The position numbers and the translations under genes are program-made. A DNA stretch of 64,000 nt, taken from assembly GCF_020535545.1 (NCBI RefSeq), contig NZ_CP084752.1, positions 2,383,501-2,447,500 on the forward strand, written 5' to 3'. Of the stretch, positions 27,023 to 35,978 are shown one piece after another. The notes under the pieces are model-generated. The model searched no databases. It worked only from the letters and a program-made list of their open reading frames with translations, and had not been told where the DNA came from. Source of the DNA: Roseateles sp. XES5. Its GTDB lineage: Bacteria > Pseudomonadota > Alphaproteobacteria > Rhizobiales > Rhizobiaceae. Within the stretch, counting starts at the first letter, position 1; each line of letters opens with the position of its first letter.

Positions 27023-27036
27023 CTGCAACGTTGCAG
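27023..27036. promoter_or_regulatory. Perfect 14-bp palindromic operator upstream of the beta-glucosidase gene
   Basis: CTGCAACGTTGCAG, centred on CG as in LacI-family sites, lies 34 bp before the start codon and 18 bp downstream of a TTGACT box (26999-27004), so it overlaps the expected -10 region. No regulator gene adjoins it. The remainder of the 335-bp gap 26736-27070 shows no gene. Confidence 0.7.
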
Positions 27037-27070
27037 ATTGCCGTTTGATACCGCAAACCCGAGAAAGCCG

Positions 27071-28453
27071 ATGATCGATCCCAAAACCCTCGCCGACCGT
27101 TTCCCAGGCGATTTCGTCTTCGGCGTGGCGACCGCCGCCTTCCAGATCGAGGGCGCGGCCAAGATGGACGGACGCAAGCCTTCGATCTGGGATGCCTTTT
27201 CCAACATGCCGGGCCGCGTCTACGGCCGGCACAATGGCGATGTCGCCTGCGACCACTACAACCGGCTGAACGAGGATCTCGACCTCATCCAGTCGCTCGG
27301 CGTTACGGCCTACCGCTTTTCCATCGCCTGGCCGCGCATCGTGCCGGAGGGCACGGGGCCGGTGAACGAGAAGGGGCTCGATTTCTACGACCGCCTCGTC
27401 GACGGGTTGAAGGCGCGGGGCATCAAGGCCTTTGCGACGCTCTACCATTGGGACCTGCCGTTGATGCTGGCGGGTGAGGGCGGCTGGACGGCGCGGCAGA
27501 CGGCCTATGCCTTCCAGCGCTACGCCAAGACTGCTATCGCGCGGCTCGGCGACCGGCTGGATGCGGTGGCGACCTTCAACGAACCCTGGTGCTCCGTCTG
27601 GCTGAGCCATCTCTACGGCATTCACGCGCCGGGCGAACGCAACATGGACGCCGCGCTCCACGCGCTGCACTTTACCAATCTCGCCCATGGCCTTGGCGTT
27701 TCAGCCATCCGCGCCGAGCGGCCGAACCTTCCGGTCGGCCTCGTGCTGAATGCCCATTCCATCTATCCGGGCAGCGACAGCCCGGCGGACAAGGCGGCTG
27801 CCGCCCGCGCCTTCGATTTCCACAACGGCGTCTTCTTCGGGCCGGTCTTCAAGGGCGCATATCCGGAGAGCTTTCTCTCCGCCCTCGGCCATCGCATGCC
27901 CGATATCGAGCCGGGCGACATGGAGACAATCGCCCAGCCGCTCGACTGGTGGGGCCTCAACTACTATACGCCGATGCGCGTGGCGCACGATCCGGCCGAG
28001 GGCGCCGAATTCCCGGCCACCGTGCCCGCCCCGCCGGTCGCCGACATCAAGACCGACATCGGCTGGGAGGTCTTTGCACCGGCGCTTGGCGCTCTTGTCC
28101 GCAAGCTCAACGCCGATTACCCGCTGCCCGTCTGCTACATCACGGAAAATGGCGCCTGCTACAATATGGGCGTTACGGACGGCATCGTGGACGACCAGCC
28201 GCGCCTCGACTACATCGCCGCGCATCTCGGCGTCACGGCCGATCTCATCGCCGAGGGCTACCCGATGCGCGGTTATTTCGCCTGGAGCCTGATGGACAAT
28301 TTCGAATGGGCGGAAGGCTATCGCATGCGCTTCGGCATCGTGCATGTCGACTATGAAACGCAGGTGCGCACAATCAAGAAGAGCGGTCACTGGTACAGCG
28401 CCCTTGCCGGCCATTTCCCCAAAGGCAACCATCGCGCCGTAAAGGAATCATAA
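27071..28453 (+). CDS. GH1 beta-glucosidase
   Basis: 460 aa glycoside hydrolase family 1 enzyme of the cytoplasmic type (no signal peptide). Acid/base Glu171 lies in TFNEPW and nucleophile Glu359 in YITENGA; FGVATAAFQIEG and AWSLMDNFEWAEGY are further family blocks. It cleaves terminal beta-D-glucosides such as cellobiose, or related beta-fucosides/galactosides, releasing sugar for catabolism. ATG at 27071 is chosen over an upstream in-frame start because it directly precedes the family N terminus. It is probably controlled from the palindrome 34 bp upstream. Confidence 0.95.
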   Translation: MIDPKTLADRFPGDFVFGVATAAFQIEGAAKMDGRKPSIWDAFSNMPGRVYGRHNGDVACDHYNRLNEDLDLIQSLGVTAYRFSIAWPRIVPEGTGPVNEKGLDFYDRLVDGLKARGIKAFATLYHWDLPLMLAGEGGWTARQTAYAFQRYAKTAIARLGDRLDAVATFNEPWCSVWLSHLYGIHAPGERNMDAALHALHFTNLAHGLGVSAIRAERPNLPVGLVLNAHSIYPGSDSPADKAAAARAFDFHNGVFFGPVFKGAYPESFLSALGHRMPDIEPGDMETIAQPLDWWGLNYYTPMRVAHDPAEGAEFPATVPAPPVADIKTDIGWEVFAPALGALVRKLNADYPLPVCYITENGACYNMGVTDGIVDDQPRLDYIAAHLGVTADLIAEGYPMRGYFAWSLMDNFEWAEGYRMRFGIVHVDYETQVRTIKKSGHWYSALAGHFPKGNHRAVKES

Positions 28454-28492
28454 CGCTTCTGCCGCATCATCGCCGCTTGGTCGGAGAAGACG

Positions 28493-30685
28493 ATGCTGCG
28501 GCTTGCGCACCACCTTTCAGGCATGATCGGCGCCAGGCGGCTTGCTGTCGTCCTCGGCGTTCTTGCTTCCTTTGCCGTGGTCGTCAGCCTCGCCACCGCT
28601 CTCGTGATGATGGCGCTCGGCTTCCTCGCCACCCGCGCCAACGAGCTGGACGAGGAGCGCACCCGCCAGGCCGTCTTCGGCGCGCTCTCCGCCATGCGCA
28701 GTTCCATTGTCACCACGGTGCGGGACTATGCGGTATGGGACGATGCGGTGGGCGCCGTCTATGGCACGCCCGACATGCCATGGCTTGTCGCCAATTTCGG
28801 TCTGGCGACGGAAGGCGGCCCGCTGTTCGACACGGTTTTTCTCGTCGACGAGACGGGCGGGACAATGCTCGCCTATCGAAACGGCGTTCCTCTTTCGGCA
28901 GATGTGCAGTCCTATGGCGGCGCGGTGTTCGCGGAACTCTACGGCAAGGTGATGGCAGCGGGACTGAAGCCCGGCGAGGAGCTGGGCGCTTTCCTGCGCA
29001 CGCCGGATGGCCCGGCCGTTGCCGCGATCTCGACGATCCGCCCGGTCTCCGAGACGGTCACGGCGCCGGCGGAGGCATTGCGCACGCTCGTCATCATCCG
29101 CCACCTGACGCCCGCCCGCATCGCGCGCATCGCCGATAATTTCCTGGTTTCCGGCCTGTTGTTTTCCGACGAAAAGCCGGTTGGCGGCGAAAGTGTCGCC
29201 GTCACCGCGCCGGATGGTGGGGCAATCGGCTTTCTCTCCTGGACGCCGGAGGCGCCGGGCGACAAGAGCTATGCGCAGGTGCGTCCGCTTGTGCTGCTGG
29301 CGCTCGGCGGCGTGATCTTCTTCTTCGCGCTTCTCGTCCTCACCGGCGCTGCCTTCACCATCCGTCTCAAGGCGGATGAGAACAAGGCGCGGTTGCAGGC
29401 GGTCACCGACCGGCTCAGCGGCCTGTGCAACCGCACAGGCCTTTATGCCGGTCTGGAAGACCTGACCGCCCGCGCGGCCGCGCAGCAGTGCGACGTGGTG
29501 ATGCTCTATCTGGATCTCGACGGCTTCAAGGAGGTCAACGACTTCTATGGCCATGCCGTCGGCGACCGGCTGATCCGCGGGGTTTCGGCGGGCCTGACCC
29601 GCCTCGTGCCGGAGGGCGCCATGCTCGCCCGCATCGGCGGCGACGAATTCGCCATCGCCTTCATCGGCGAGCCCGGCGGACAGGCGGTGGAACGGCTCAC
29701 GGCGTCCCTGCTCGACTTCTTTGCCGAACCTTTCGCCATCGGCGAGCGGGTCGCCATCGTCGGGGCCAGTATCGGCATTGCGGTGTCGCACCGCGGCGCC
29801 GTCGACGGCGAGGAGCTGCTGCGGCAGGCGGATGTCGCCATGTACCGGGCAAAGCAGGCCGGTCGCGGGCGTGCCATGCCCTATGACGCGATGATGGACG
29901 ACGACCGCGACGCGCGGCGCGAGATGGAAGATGCGCTGCGGGCGGCGGTTTCGCGCGACGAGATCGACGTCGTGTTCCAGCCCATCGTGCGGGCAGGCGA
30001 CCGCTCGGTCTGCGGTGTGGAAGCATTGGCCCGCTGGTATCGCGGCGGTACGACGCCCGTTCCGCCGGATGTCTTCATTCCGCTGGCGGAGGCGACCGGC
30101 ATCATCGACGCGCTGGGGCCGCTGGTGCTGCGGCGGGCCTGCGAAGCGGCGCGCAACTGGCCGGAGATCGGCATCTCGATCAATGTCTCGCCCGCGCAGT
30201 TCCGCAATCCCTATTTCCCCGATCGGGCGCTCGGCATCATCGCGGCGGCCGGCATCGAGCCGGCCCGCATCACGCTGGAGATCACCGAGGGTTACTTCAT
30301 CCAGAATCCCGGCCGGGCGAAACTGGTCATGGACCGGCTGAAAGCCGGTGGCGTGCGCATCGCGCTCGACGATTTCGGCGCCGGCTTTTCCAGCATCGGC
30401 TATCTCATCCGCTTCGGTTTCGACCGCATGAAGATCGATCGTTCGCTGACCGTGGCGGCGGAACAGTCGATCAAGGGCGGGGCGATGCTGCAGGCGACCG
30501 TCGCGCTCGCGGCCTCCTTCGACATGCCGGTGACGGCGGAGGGCGTGGAAACCGCCGAGCAGGCGGCCTTCCTGCATCTGTGCGGCTGTGACCAGCTTCA
30601 GGGCTATTTCTTCGGCAAGCCGATGAGCGAGAAGGCCTTCGGTACGCTCCTCGCGCCGCAGGTCGACGCGCGGGCGGCCGGTTAG
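28493..30685 (+). CDS. Membrane GGDEF-EAL protein with CHASE4-like periplasmic sensor
   Basis: 730 aa. A transmembrane helix (about residues 18-45), an extracytoplasmic CHASE4-like domain (about 50-260; VRDYAVWDDAVGAVYG is typical), and a second helix (265-290) precede GGDEF (RIGGDEFA, residues 382-386) and EAL (VEALARW, 510-512) domains. Both signature motifs are intact; the EAL domain retains EITEGYF, DDFGAGFSS and KIDRS. No RxxD inhibitory site is seen five residues before GGDEF. It should set c-di-GMP levels in response to a periplasmic cue; which activity dominates is unknown. Confidence 0.93.
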   Translation: MLRLAHHLSGMIGARRLAVVLGVLASFAVVVSLATALVMMALGFLATRANELDEERTRQAVFGALSAMRSSIVTTVRDYAVWDDAVGAVYGTPDMPWLVANFGLATEGGPLFDTVFLVDETGGTMLAYRNGVPLSADVQSYGGAVFAELYGKVMAAGLKPGEELGAFLRTPDGPAVAAISTIRPVSETVTAPAEALRTLVIIRHLTPARIARIADNFLVSGLLFSDEKPVGGESVAVTAPDGGAIGFLSWTPEAPGDKSYAQVRPLVLLALGGVIFFFALLVLTGAAFTIRLKADENKARLQAVTDRLSGLCNRTGLYAGLEDLTARAAAQQCDVVMLYLDLDGFKEVNDFYGHAVGDRLIRGVSAGLTRLVPEGAMLARIGGDEFAIAFIGEPGGQAVERLTASLLDFFAEPFAIGERVAIVGASIGIAVSHRGAVDGEELLRQADVAMYRAKQAGRGRAMPYDAMMDDDRDARREMEDALRAAVSRDEIDVVFQPIVRAGDRSVCGVEALARWYRGGTTPVPPDVFIPLAEATGIIDALGPLVLRRACEAARNWPEIGISINVSPAQFRNPYFPDRALGIIAAAGIEPARITLEITEGYFIQNPGRAKLVMDRLKAGGVRIALDDFGAGFSSIGYLIRFGFDRMKIDRSLTVAAEQSIKGGAMLQATVALAASFDMPVTAEGVETAEQAAFLHLCGCDQLQGYFFGKPMSEKAFGTLLAPQVDARAAG

Positions 30686-30773
30686 AGCAATTCCGGTGGA
30701 CCCGGGTTCACCCAGTCTCTTGCTTGTGGCGCATATCCGACGTCGAAGCGACGCCGCTTCGGCCAGAAATGCT
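30686..30773. repeat. Dispersed palindromic repeat, copy 1
   Basis: Begins AGCAATTCCGG directly after the GGDEF-EAL stop and ends GGCCAGAAATGCT, an imperfect long inverted repeat. Inside, CGAAGCG-ACGC-CGCTTCG (30744-30761) is a perfect hairpin. The 3' half shares GCCGCTTCGGCC(A/G)GAAATGC with 34886-34943. Both copies lie between convergent genes and may end transcription from both sides. Confidence 0.6.
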
Positions 30774-30792
30774 TCAGGTCACTTGCCCCAGA

Positions 30793-31741
30793 TTATTTGC
30801 CGAGGTGGCGTGCGCCGCGCTGGCGGGCAAGGTCCATCTGCTTCTGTCGCTGGCGGAAGCGCAGGCGGTCGTCCTCGCTGCGCGTTGCGTGGCAATGCGG
30901 GCAGGAGACGCCGGCCTCGTAGAGCGGCGAGGTGATCTCCTCGGCGGTCAGCGGGTGGCGGCAGGCGCGGCAGAGCTTGTGCTCGCCCTCTTCCAGGCCA
31001 TGGGTGACGGAGACGCGCTCGTCGAAGACGAAGCATGCGCCGTCCCAGAGGCTTTCTTCGGCCGGCACGTCCTCGAGATATTTCAGGATGCCGCCCTTGA
31101 GGTGGTAGACCTCGTCGAAGCCTTCCGCCTTCATGAAGGCCGTCGCCTTCTCGCAGCGGATGCCGCCGGTGCAGTACATGGCGATCTTGCGGCTTGTTGT
31201 GCAGGCCGGTGTTCTGCCGCACCCAGTCCGGAAATTCGCGGAAGGTCTTGGTGTTCGGATCGAGGGCGCCGCGAAACATGCCGATGGCCGTCTCGTAGTC
31301 GTTGCGCGTGTCGATGACAATGGTGTCGGGGTCGGAGATCAGCGCGTTCCAGTCCTCGGGCGCCACGTAGGTGCCGACGGAGCGTGTGGGGTCGATATCC
31401 TCGACGCCCATGGTGACGATCTCCTTCTTCAGCCGCGCCTTCATGCGCAGGAAGGGCATCTCGCTCGCCCAGCTTTCCTTGTGCTCCAGCCCGGCAAATT
31501 CCGGCTGGCTGCGCAGGAAGGAAAGCACGGTGCGGATGCCGGCGGCCGGTCCCGCGATGGTGCCGTTGATACCCTCATGGGCGAGCAGCAGTGTGCCGCG
31601 CACGCCGTTCTCCTCGCACAGCGCCTGCAAGGGCGCGCGCAGATCCGCAAAACGCGGCACCGAGACGAAATGATAGAGGGCGGCAACGAGGAAACCGGTT
31701 TCCTGCGCGGGCGAAGGGGTCGTGTTTGTCATGGCCGCCAC
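30793..31741 (-). pseudogene. trhO: tRNA uridine(34) hydroxylase / rhodanese-like TrhO, frameshifted
   Basis: The start, at GTG 31741 with GAGG six bases upstream, reads a normal TrhO/UPF0176 N terminus ([39 protein letters not shown]) up to TGLHNKP. The rhodanese active site [15 protein letters not shown] and the C-terminal Cys-rich region ([15 protein letters not shown]) continue in another frame to the stop at 30793. Around 31187-31194 the base string CCGCAAGATC has one extra C compared with the expected CCGAAGATC. Intact family members oxidise U34 to ho5U in tRNA. Either a real mutation or a one-base sequencing error; without the shift the product is a 320-aa hybrid lacking the catalytic Cys. 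Confidence 0.85.
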
Positions 31742-31789
31742 ATACAGCCTCGCGGCATTTCAGGCAATGCGGCGCGGCGTCGCCGCGGC

Positions 31790-32275
31790 TCAGGCGAGCC
31801 GCTGCAGGCTTGCGCCGTTGCTGGCGCCGAGCGCCATCGACTGGTTGGAATACTGGCTCTCGCCCGTCACCTCCCGGCCCACCCAGTTCGGCAGCGCCGG
31901 CTCGTCGTGGATGGAGGAAAGCTCGACCTCGGCGATGACGAGGCCGCGATGGGCGCCGTCATAGACGTCGACCTCCCAGACATGACCCTCGTGCGGCACC
32001 TTGTAGCGCACTTTCTCGATCACGTTGCCGATGGCATGGCGCAGCATGTCCTCGGCTTCGTCACGGTCGATGTCGAATTCGTATTCGTCGCGCACCAGCG
32101 CCGTATGGCCGACTTTCAGGGTAATGCGCGCGCGCCCGTCGCCGTAGAGGCGGACCCGGAGAGACCGGTCGTCCTGGGCAACGACATAGGCTTGCCGTAT
32201 GGCGATGCCCTCATCCGCGAAGGTGCGCCACCGCTGGCCCGACACCAGGAACTTCCGCTCGATCTCTTTCGCCAT
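31790..32275 (-). CDS. CYTH-domain protein (inorganic triphosphatase family)
   Basis: 161 aa. The N terminus AKEIERKFLV contains the ExExK tunnel motif that defines the CYTH superfamily, followed by alternating Arg/Lys/Glu strands (RVRLYGDGRARITLK; ALVRDEYEFDID; KVRYKVP; VWEVDVYDG; LVIAEVEL) that line the active-site tunnel. Small bacterial members hydrolyse inorganic triphosphate or thiamine triphosphate with Mg2+. The ATG at 32275 is chosen so that the motif is N-terminal, as in the family; a longer in-frame extension is unlikely. Confidence 0.9.
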   Translation of the reverse strand: MAKEIERKFLVSGQRWRTFADEGIAIRQAYVVAQDDRSLRVRLYGDGRARITLKVGHTALVRDEYEFDIDRDEAEDMLRHAIGNVIEKVRYKVPHEGHVWEVDVYDGAHRGLVIAEVELSSIHDEPALPNWVGREVTGESQYSNQSMALGASNGASLQRLA

Positions 32276-32427
32276 AGGCTCGCTTTCGCTGTTGGAGATG
32301 GGCATGGGCGAGCGCAGACTACACGAGAAGTGTGTCATGACAAGGCCATATATGATGCTTTAGGCTCGACAGGACCCAGCAGACACGCTATTCCGGTCTC
32401 AATTCAATCGTTTTAAAAGGTCGTGCC

Positions 32428-33066
32428 ATGAGCGAGAAGAACGCCAAGCTCCTTTCCGTCCTGAAGCTGCAGCCGGTTGTGCCGGTTCTGGTCATCGATG
32501 ACCTGAAGACGGCCGTGCCGCTGGCGCGCGCTCTGGTGAAGGGCGGTCTCAAGGCCATCGAGATCACGCTGCGCACGCCGGCCGCGCTGGAAGCGATCCG
32601 CGCCGTGGCCAACGAGGTCGAGGGCGCCGTCGCCGGCGCCGGCACGATCCTCAACGCCGCGCAGTTCGAGGCGGCGGTGGAAGCGGGCTCGCAGTTCATC
32701 GTCAGCCCCGGCACGACGCAGGAACTGATCGATGCGGCCGCCGATTCCGAAATTCCACTGCTGCCGGGTGCCGCCACCGCCAGCGAAGTCATGGGCCTTC
32801 GCGAAGAAGGTTATGAGGTGCTGAAGTTCTTCCCGGCCGAACAGGCTGGCGGCGCGGCCTATCTCAAGTCGCTGTCCTCGCCGCTCGCCGGCACGCTGTT
32901 CTGCCCGACCGGCGGCATTTCATTGTCGAATGCCCGTGATTACCTCTCGCTGCCGAACGTCGTCTGCGTCGGCGGCTCCTGGGTCGCACCGAACGACCTC
33001 GTCGCCAAGGGCGACTGGGCGGGCATCGAAAAGCTCGCCGCCGAGGCTGCCGCCCTCAAGGGGTGA
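32428..33066 (+). CDS. eda: KDPG/KHG aldolase of the Entner-Doudoroff pathway
   Basis: 212 aa class I aldolase that splits 2-keto-3-deoxy-6-phosphogluconate into pyruvate and glyceraldehyde 3-phosphate, and can also act on 4-hydroxy-2-oxoglutarate. Catalytic Glu45 (AIEITLRT) and Schiff-base Lys133 (EVLKFFPAE) fall at the same numbers as in the E. coli enzyme; FCPTGGIS is the phosphate-binding loop. Monocistronic: a hairpin follows and no edd or zwf is adjacent. Confidence 0.96.
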   Translation: MSEKNAKLLSVLKLQPVVPVLVIDDLKTAVPLARALVKGGLKAIEITLRTPAALEAIRAVANEVEGAVAGAGTILNAAQFEAAVEAGSQFIVSPGTTQELIDAAADSEIPLLPGAATASEVMGLREEGYEVLKFFPAEQAGGAAYLKSLSSPLAGTLFCPTGGISLSNARDYLSLPNVVCVGGSWVAPNDLVAKGDWAGIEKLAAEAAALKG

Positions 33067-33090
33067 GCCAAGGTTCAGCGGATTTGCAAG

Positions 33091-33111
33091 CGGGCGGCCC
33101 TGGGTCGCCCG
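33091..33111 (+). terminator. Hairpin downstream of eda
   Basis: CGGGCG / CGCCCG with a 9-nt loop that can partly pair further (GCCC/GGGT), 24 bp past the eda stop, followed by a T-rich stretch (TTATGCGTTTGT). Confidence 0.5.
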
Positions 33112-33192
33112 TTATGCGTTTGTAATTTAGAACGGGCATTCCTATCTTGCCTTGCAGTCGGCCCCCGCGCGACGAGAGAAACGGAGACGCCC

Positions 33193-33885
33193 ATGTTTGA
33201 CGCCAAGAAGTTGCTTGACCAGTTCCTCGGTTCGCAGGTGCCCGGCGCGGGCGGAACCGTGCGCGACCGCGCCGGTCAGGTCACACAGCTTGCCAAGGAC
33301 AATCCGCTCGCCACCATCGCCATTGCCGGCGTGCTGCTCGGCACGGATGGCGGGCGCAAGGTCGCCGGCTCGGCGCTGAAGCTCGGGAGCCTGGCCGCCA
33401 TCGCCGGCCTCGGCTACCAGGCCTACAAGAATTACCGCGACGGCCAGAACCCGGTCGAGACCGCCCAGGGCGGTACGCCCGAACTCCTGCCGCCGCCGAC
33501 GGATTCCGGCTTCCACCCCGAGGCGGTCAGCACGGACTTCGCCCTCATCCTCGTGCGCGCCATGATCGCCGCCTCGCGCGCCGACGGCCATATCGACGAT
33601 GCCGAGCGCGCCCGCATCATGGACAAGCTGAAGGTCTCCGGCCTTGGCGCCGACGCCGCGAAGTTCCTCGAGGACGAGCTTGCCAATCCCATCGATCTCG
33701 ACGCGATCGTCGCGGCGGCCTCAACCGAGGAGCAACGCGTCGAACTCTACACCGCCTCGCGCCTCGCCATCGAGCCGAAGTCGCGCGCCGAGCGCGGCTA
33801 TCTCGACCTGCTCGCCGGCCGTCTCGGCCTTGCCGATGCGTTGGTCGACCATATCGAGGCGACGGTTTCCGCCGCTACCGTCTGA
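33193..33885 (+). CDS. TerB-like DUF533 (YebE) family protein
   Basis: 230 aa. A Gly/Ala-rich N-terminal stretch (about residues 35-75; LATIAIAGVLLG, GSLAAIAGLGYQAYKNY) with weak membrane character leads to a TerB-like all-helical domain (about 110-225; MIAASRADGHIDDAERARIM is the metal-binding-type loop). The family is widespread in proteobacteria; no biochemical role is established. Separate from its neighbours, preceded by GAGACGCCC-type leader with ACGGAGACG ribosome site. Confidence 0.85.
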   Translation: MFDAKKLLDQFLGSQVPGAGGTVRDRAGQVTQLAKDNPLATIAIAGVLLGTDGGRKVAGSALKLGSLAAIAGLGYQAYKNYRDGQNPVETAQGGTPELLPPPTDSGFHPEAVSTDFALILVRAMIAASRADGHIDDAERARIMDKLKVSGLGADAAKFLEDELANPIDLDAIVAAASTEEQRVELYTASRLAIEPKSRAERGYLDLLAGRLGLADALVDHIEATVSAATV

Positions 33886-33983
33886 CAGGTTGGGGGGAGC
33901 GGCCGAACGCCGCTCCCTGCTTTCCGCATTGCGCCTGTCGATCCGCTGCTCTATCCCTTCGACAAGACCGAAGGAGAAATGTC

Positions 33984-34676
33984 ATGCGCGATCTCAAGGA
34001 TTGGAAGGGCTGCCCGCCGCCGGCACCCGTGGCGCTCGAAGGCCGCACCGTGCGCATCGAGCCCTATGATCGCGCGAAGCATTTGCAGGCCCTCTGGAAC
34101 GGGCTTGGCGGCATGGCGATCAACCCGCTGCTGCTCTATTTCACGCAGGCCGATTTCACCGGCATCGAGGCTTTCGACGCCTGGTCCGAAGCGATGATCA
34201 AGGGCGGCTGGGTGCGTGAGGTCATCGTCGACAAGGCGGACGGCAAGGTCGTCGGCATGGCGCACTACATGCGGCCGGACCCGGCGAACGGTGTCGTCGA
34301 GATCGGCGGCATCGCCCATGGCGGCGGCATGTCGCGCTCGCCGCTGTCCACAGAGGCGCAGTATCTCTTGGCAAAACACGTCTTCGAGGATCTCGGCTAT
34401 CGTCGCTACGAGTGGAAGTGCCACAATGGCAACGCGGCGAGCAAGCGCACCGCGGCCCGCCTCGGCTTCACCTTCGAGGGGGTCTTCCGCCAGCACATGC
34501 TCTCCAAGGGCGAGAACCGCGACACTGCCTGGTTCTCGATCATCGACAGCGAATGGCCCGTCATCGCCAAGGCCTTCGACGCCTGGCTCTCGCCCGACAA
34601 TTTCGATGCCGGCGGCCAGCAGAAGCGCAAGCTGGAAGACATTCGCGCCGAGATCGCCAAGGCGGGCGCGGCATGA
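33984..34676 (+). CDS. GNAT N-acetyltransferase, RimJ/RimL-like
   Basis: 230 aa. The GNAT fold is recognised by the substrate strand EVIVDKADGKVVGMAHYM and the late motif YEWKCHNGNAASKRTAARLGFTFEGVFRQHM, in which the Asn/Ala-Ser run and LGF are characteristic of RimL-type acetyltransferases acting on protein N termini or amines. The substrate is unknown. Its TGA overlaps the ATG of a small membrane-protein gene (ATGA), so the two are co-translated. Confidence 0.9.
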   Translation: MRDLKDWKGCPPPAPVALEGRTVRIEPYDRAKHLQALWNGLGGMAINPLLLYFTQADFTGIEAFDAWSEAMIKGGWVREVIVDKADGKVVGMAHYMRPDPANGVVEIGGIAHGGGMSRSPLSTEAQYLLAKHVFEDLGYRRYEWKCHNGNAASKRTAARLGFTFEGVFRQHMLSKGENRDTAWFSIIDSEWPVIAKAFDAWLSPDNFDAGGQQKRKLEDIRAEIAKAGAA

Positions 34677-34885
34677 GCGCGGACGGCAAGGGCAAGTCGG
34701 CGGCCATCGCGGCGCTCGTCATTCTCCTCGGCACGGGCGTGGTGTTCTATTTTGTGCCCCGCATCATGATCGCGCTCGGCGACATCTCGCCCTGGCTGGC
34801 GGGCGTGTTCGGCACGCTGCTGGTGCTCGGCTTCTTCCTGCTGTTCTGGCTGCGGGCGCGCTACCAGCGCAACCGGGAAAACTAG
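34673..34885 (+). CDS. Small two-helix membrane protein
   Basis: 70 aa. A basic N terminus (SADGKGKSA) precedes two hydrophobic helices, AAIAALVILLGTGVVFYFVP and WLAGVFGTLLVLGFFLLFWL, and a basic tail RARYQRNREN. No family function is known to me. It overlaps the acetyltransferase stop by four bases (ATGA), indicating translational coupling. Confidence 0.8.
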   Translation: MSADGKGKSAAIAALVILLGTGVVFYFVPRIMIALGDISPWLAGVFGTLLVLGFFLLFWLRARYQRNREN

Positions 34886-34943
34886 GGCCGTTCCGGTAGC
34901 CTCATTGTCCAACACCGAGCGAGGCCGCTTCGGCCGGAAATGC
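34886..34943. repeat. Dispersed palindromic repeat, copy 2
   Basis: Second copy of the element at 30686-30773, sharing GTTCCGGT near the left and GCCGCTTCGGCCGGAAATGC at the right. CCGAGCG/CGCTTCGG can form a hairpin with a single bulge. It fills the gap between the convergent small membrane-protein gene and the NicO gene. Confidence 0.6.
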
Positions 34944-35978
34944 CTAGGCCTGCAAGGCCGCTCCGAGCAGCAGTAATCCCAGGATCATCACCAGCGCCGC
35001 GCCGGCGACCTCGATGGCCGTGCCGACGCGCAGGGCCGCCGAGCCGTTGCCGGCGAAGCGCACGGCCGCGCCCTTGGCCGTGACGGCGAGCGTGGCGAGG
35101 ATGGAGACCGTGATGGCGGTGCCGACGGACATGGCGAGTACGGCAAGCACGCCGCCGAGATAGAGCCCGTTCAGCAGCGCGAAACTCAGCACGATCAGCG
35201 CGCCGGAGCAGGGCCGCAGCCCGACCGCCACGATGGCGGACCATGCCTCGCGGAGCCGGAAGCGTTCGCCTTTCAGCAGCGCCGGATCCGGTGCATGGGC
35301 ATGGCCGCAGGTGGCGCAGACGTCGCCTGCGTGATGATGGTGATGGTCGTGGACCTCGACCGCCTGCAGCCCGAGCGTGGCGGCCGGGCGTTGCGCCGGG
35401 CGGAGTTTGCGCAGAAGGAGCCAGGCGCCGAAAAGGGCGATGAGCGCATAGCTGCCGATTTCGAGCGCACGGGTGGCGTCGGTCATCGAGACGGTGGTGC
35501 CGCGCAGGAACAGATAGGCCGCACCGACGAGCAGGATGGCGACGACGCCCTGAAGGAGGGCGGAAAGGAAGGAGAGGGCCACGCCACGCTTCAGCTCCAC
35601 CTCGTTCGCCAGCATGTAGGAGGAGATGACCGCCTTGCCGTGGCCGGGGCCGGCGGCATGGAAGACGCCGTAGGCGAAGGAGAGACCGACCAGCGTGGAG
35701 GCGGCCCAGGGATTGTCGCGCATATCCTTCAGCGCCCCGGTCATCAGCCGGTAGAAGCCCTGCTGCTGGGCGTTGATCCAGGCGAAGAGGCTGCCGAAGG
35801 TGCCCGTCGTGTTGAAGCCCGGCTCGGCCGAGCCGATGCCGAGCGGGGACTGGGCATGGGCGAGGGTCGCTGTGGCGATGAGGGCGAGGACCGCGACCAG
35901 TGCCAGCTGCGCCGTGCGGGATACGTCCTTCCGGCCTGCCGACCGGAGGGAAGCGGCAGGGAATGTCCGGTTCAGCAT
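34944..35978 (-). CDS. Nickel/cobalt-type exporter (NicO/RcnA family)
   Basis: 344 aa. A signal/first helix (about residues 22-42) is followed by six or more further helices with the family motif HAAGPGHGKAVISSYM, and a cytoplasmic His/Cys-rich loop (EVHDHHHHHAGDVCATCGHAHA) as metal sensor or docking loop; GLRPCSGALIVLSFALLN is the second NicO repeat. It exports or redistributes Ni2+, Co2+ or Zn2+. Its ATG overlaps the preceding DUF1007 gene by seven bases, a conserved pairing in which the periplasmic DUF1007 protein is thought to partner the transporter. Confidence 0.92.
   Translation of the reverse strand: MLNRTFPAASLRSAGRKDVSRTAQLALVAVLALIATATLAHAQSPLGIGSAEPGFNTTGTFGSLFAWINAQQQGFYRLMTGALKDMRDNPWAASTLVGLSFAYGVFHAAGPGHGKAVISSYMLANEVELKRGVALSFLSALLQGVVAILLVGAAYLFLRGTTVSMTDATRALEIGSYALIALFGAWLLLRKLRPAQRPAATLGLQAVEVHDHHHHHAGDVCATCGHAHAPDPALLKGERFRLREAWSAIVAVGLRPCSGALIVLSFALLNGLYLGGVLAVLAMSVGTAITVSILATLAVTAKGAAVRFAGNGSAALRVGTAIEVAGAALVMILGLLLLGAALQA

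Noticed and set aside
26735..27070. Possible mobile element or tRNA fragment in the gap before the beta-glucosidase gene
   Set aside because: No cloverleaf, terminal inverted repeats or target duplication; only the promoter and palindrome are seen.
28517..30577. 686-codon open frame antisense to the CHASE4-GGDEF-EAL gene
   Set aside because: No motifs, unusual residue composition, and complete overlap with a gene whose domains are all intact.
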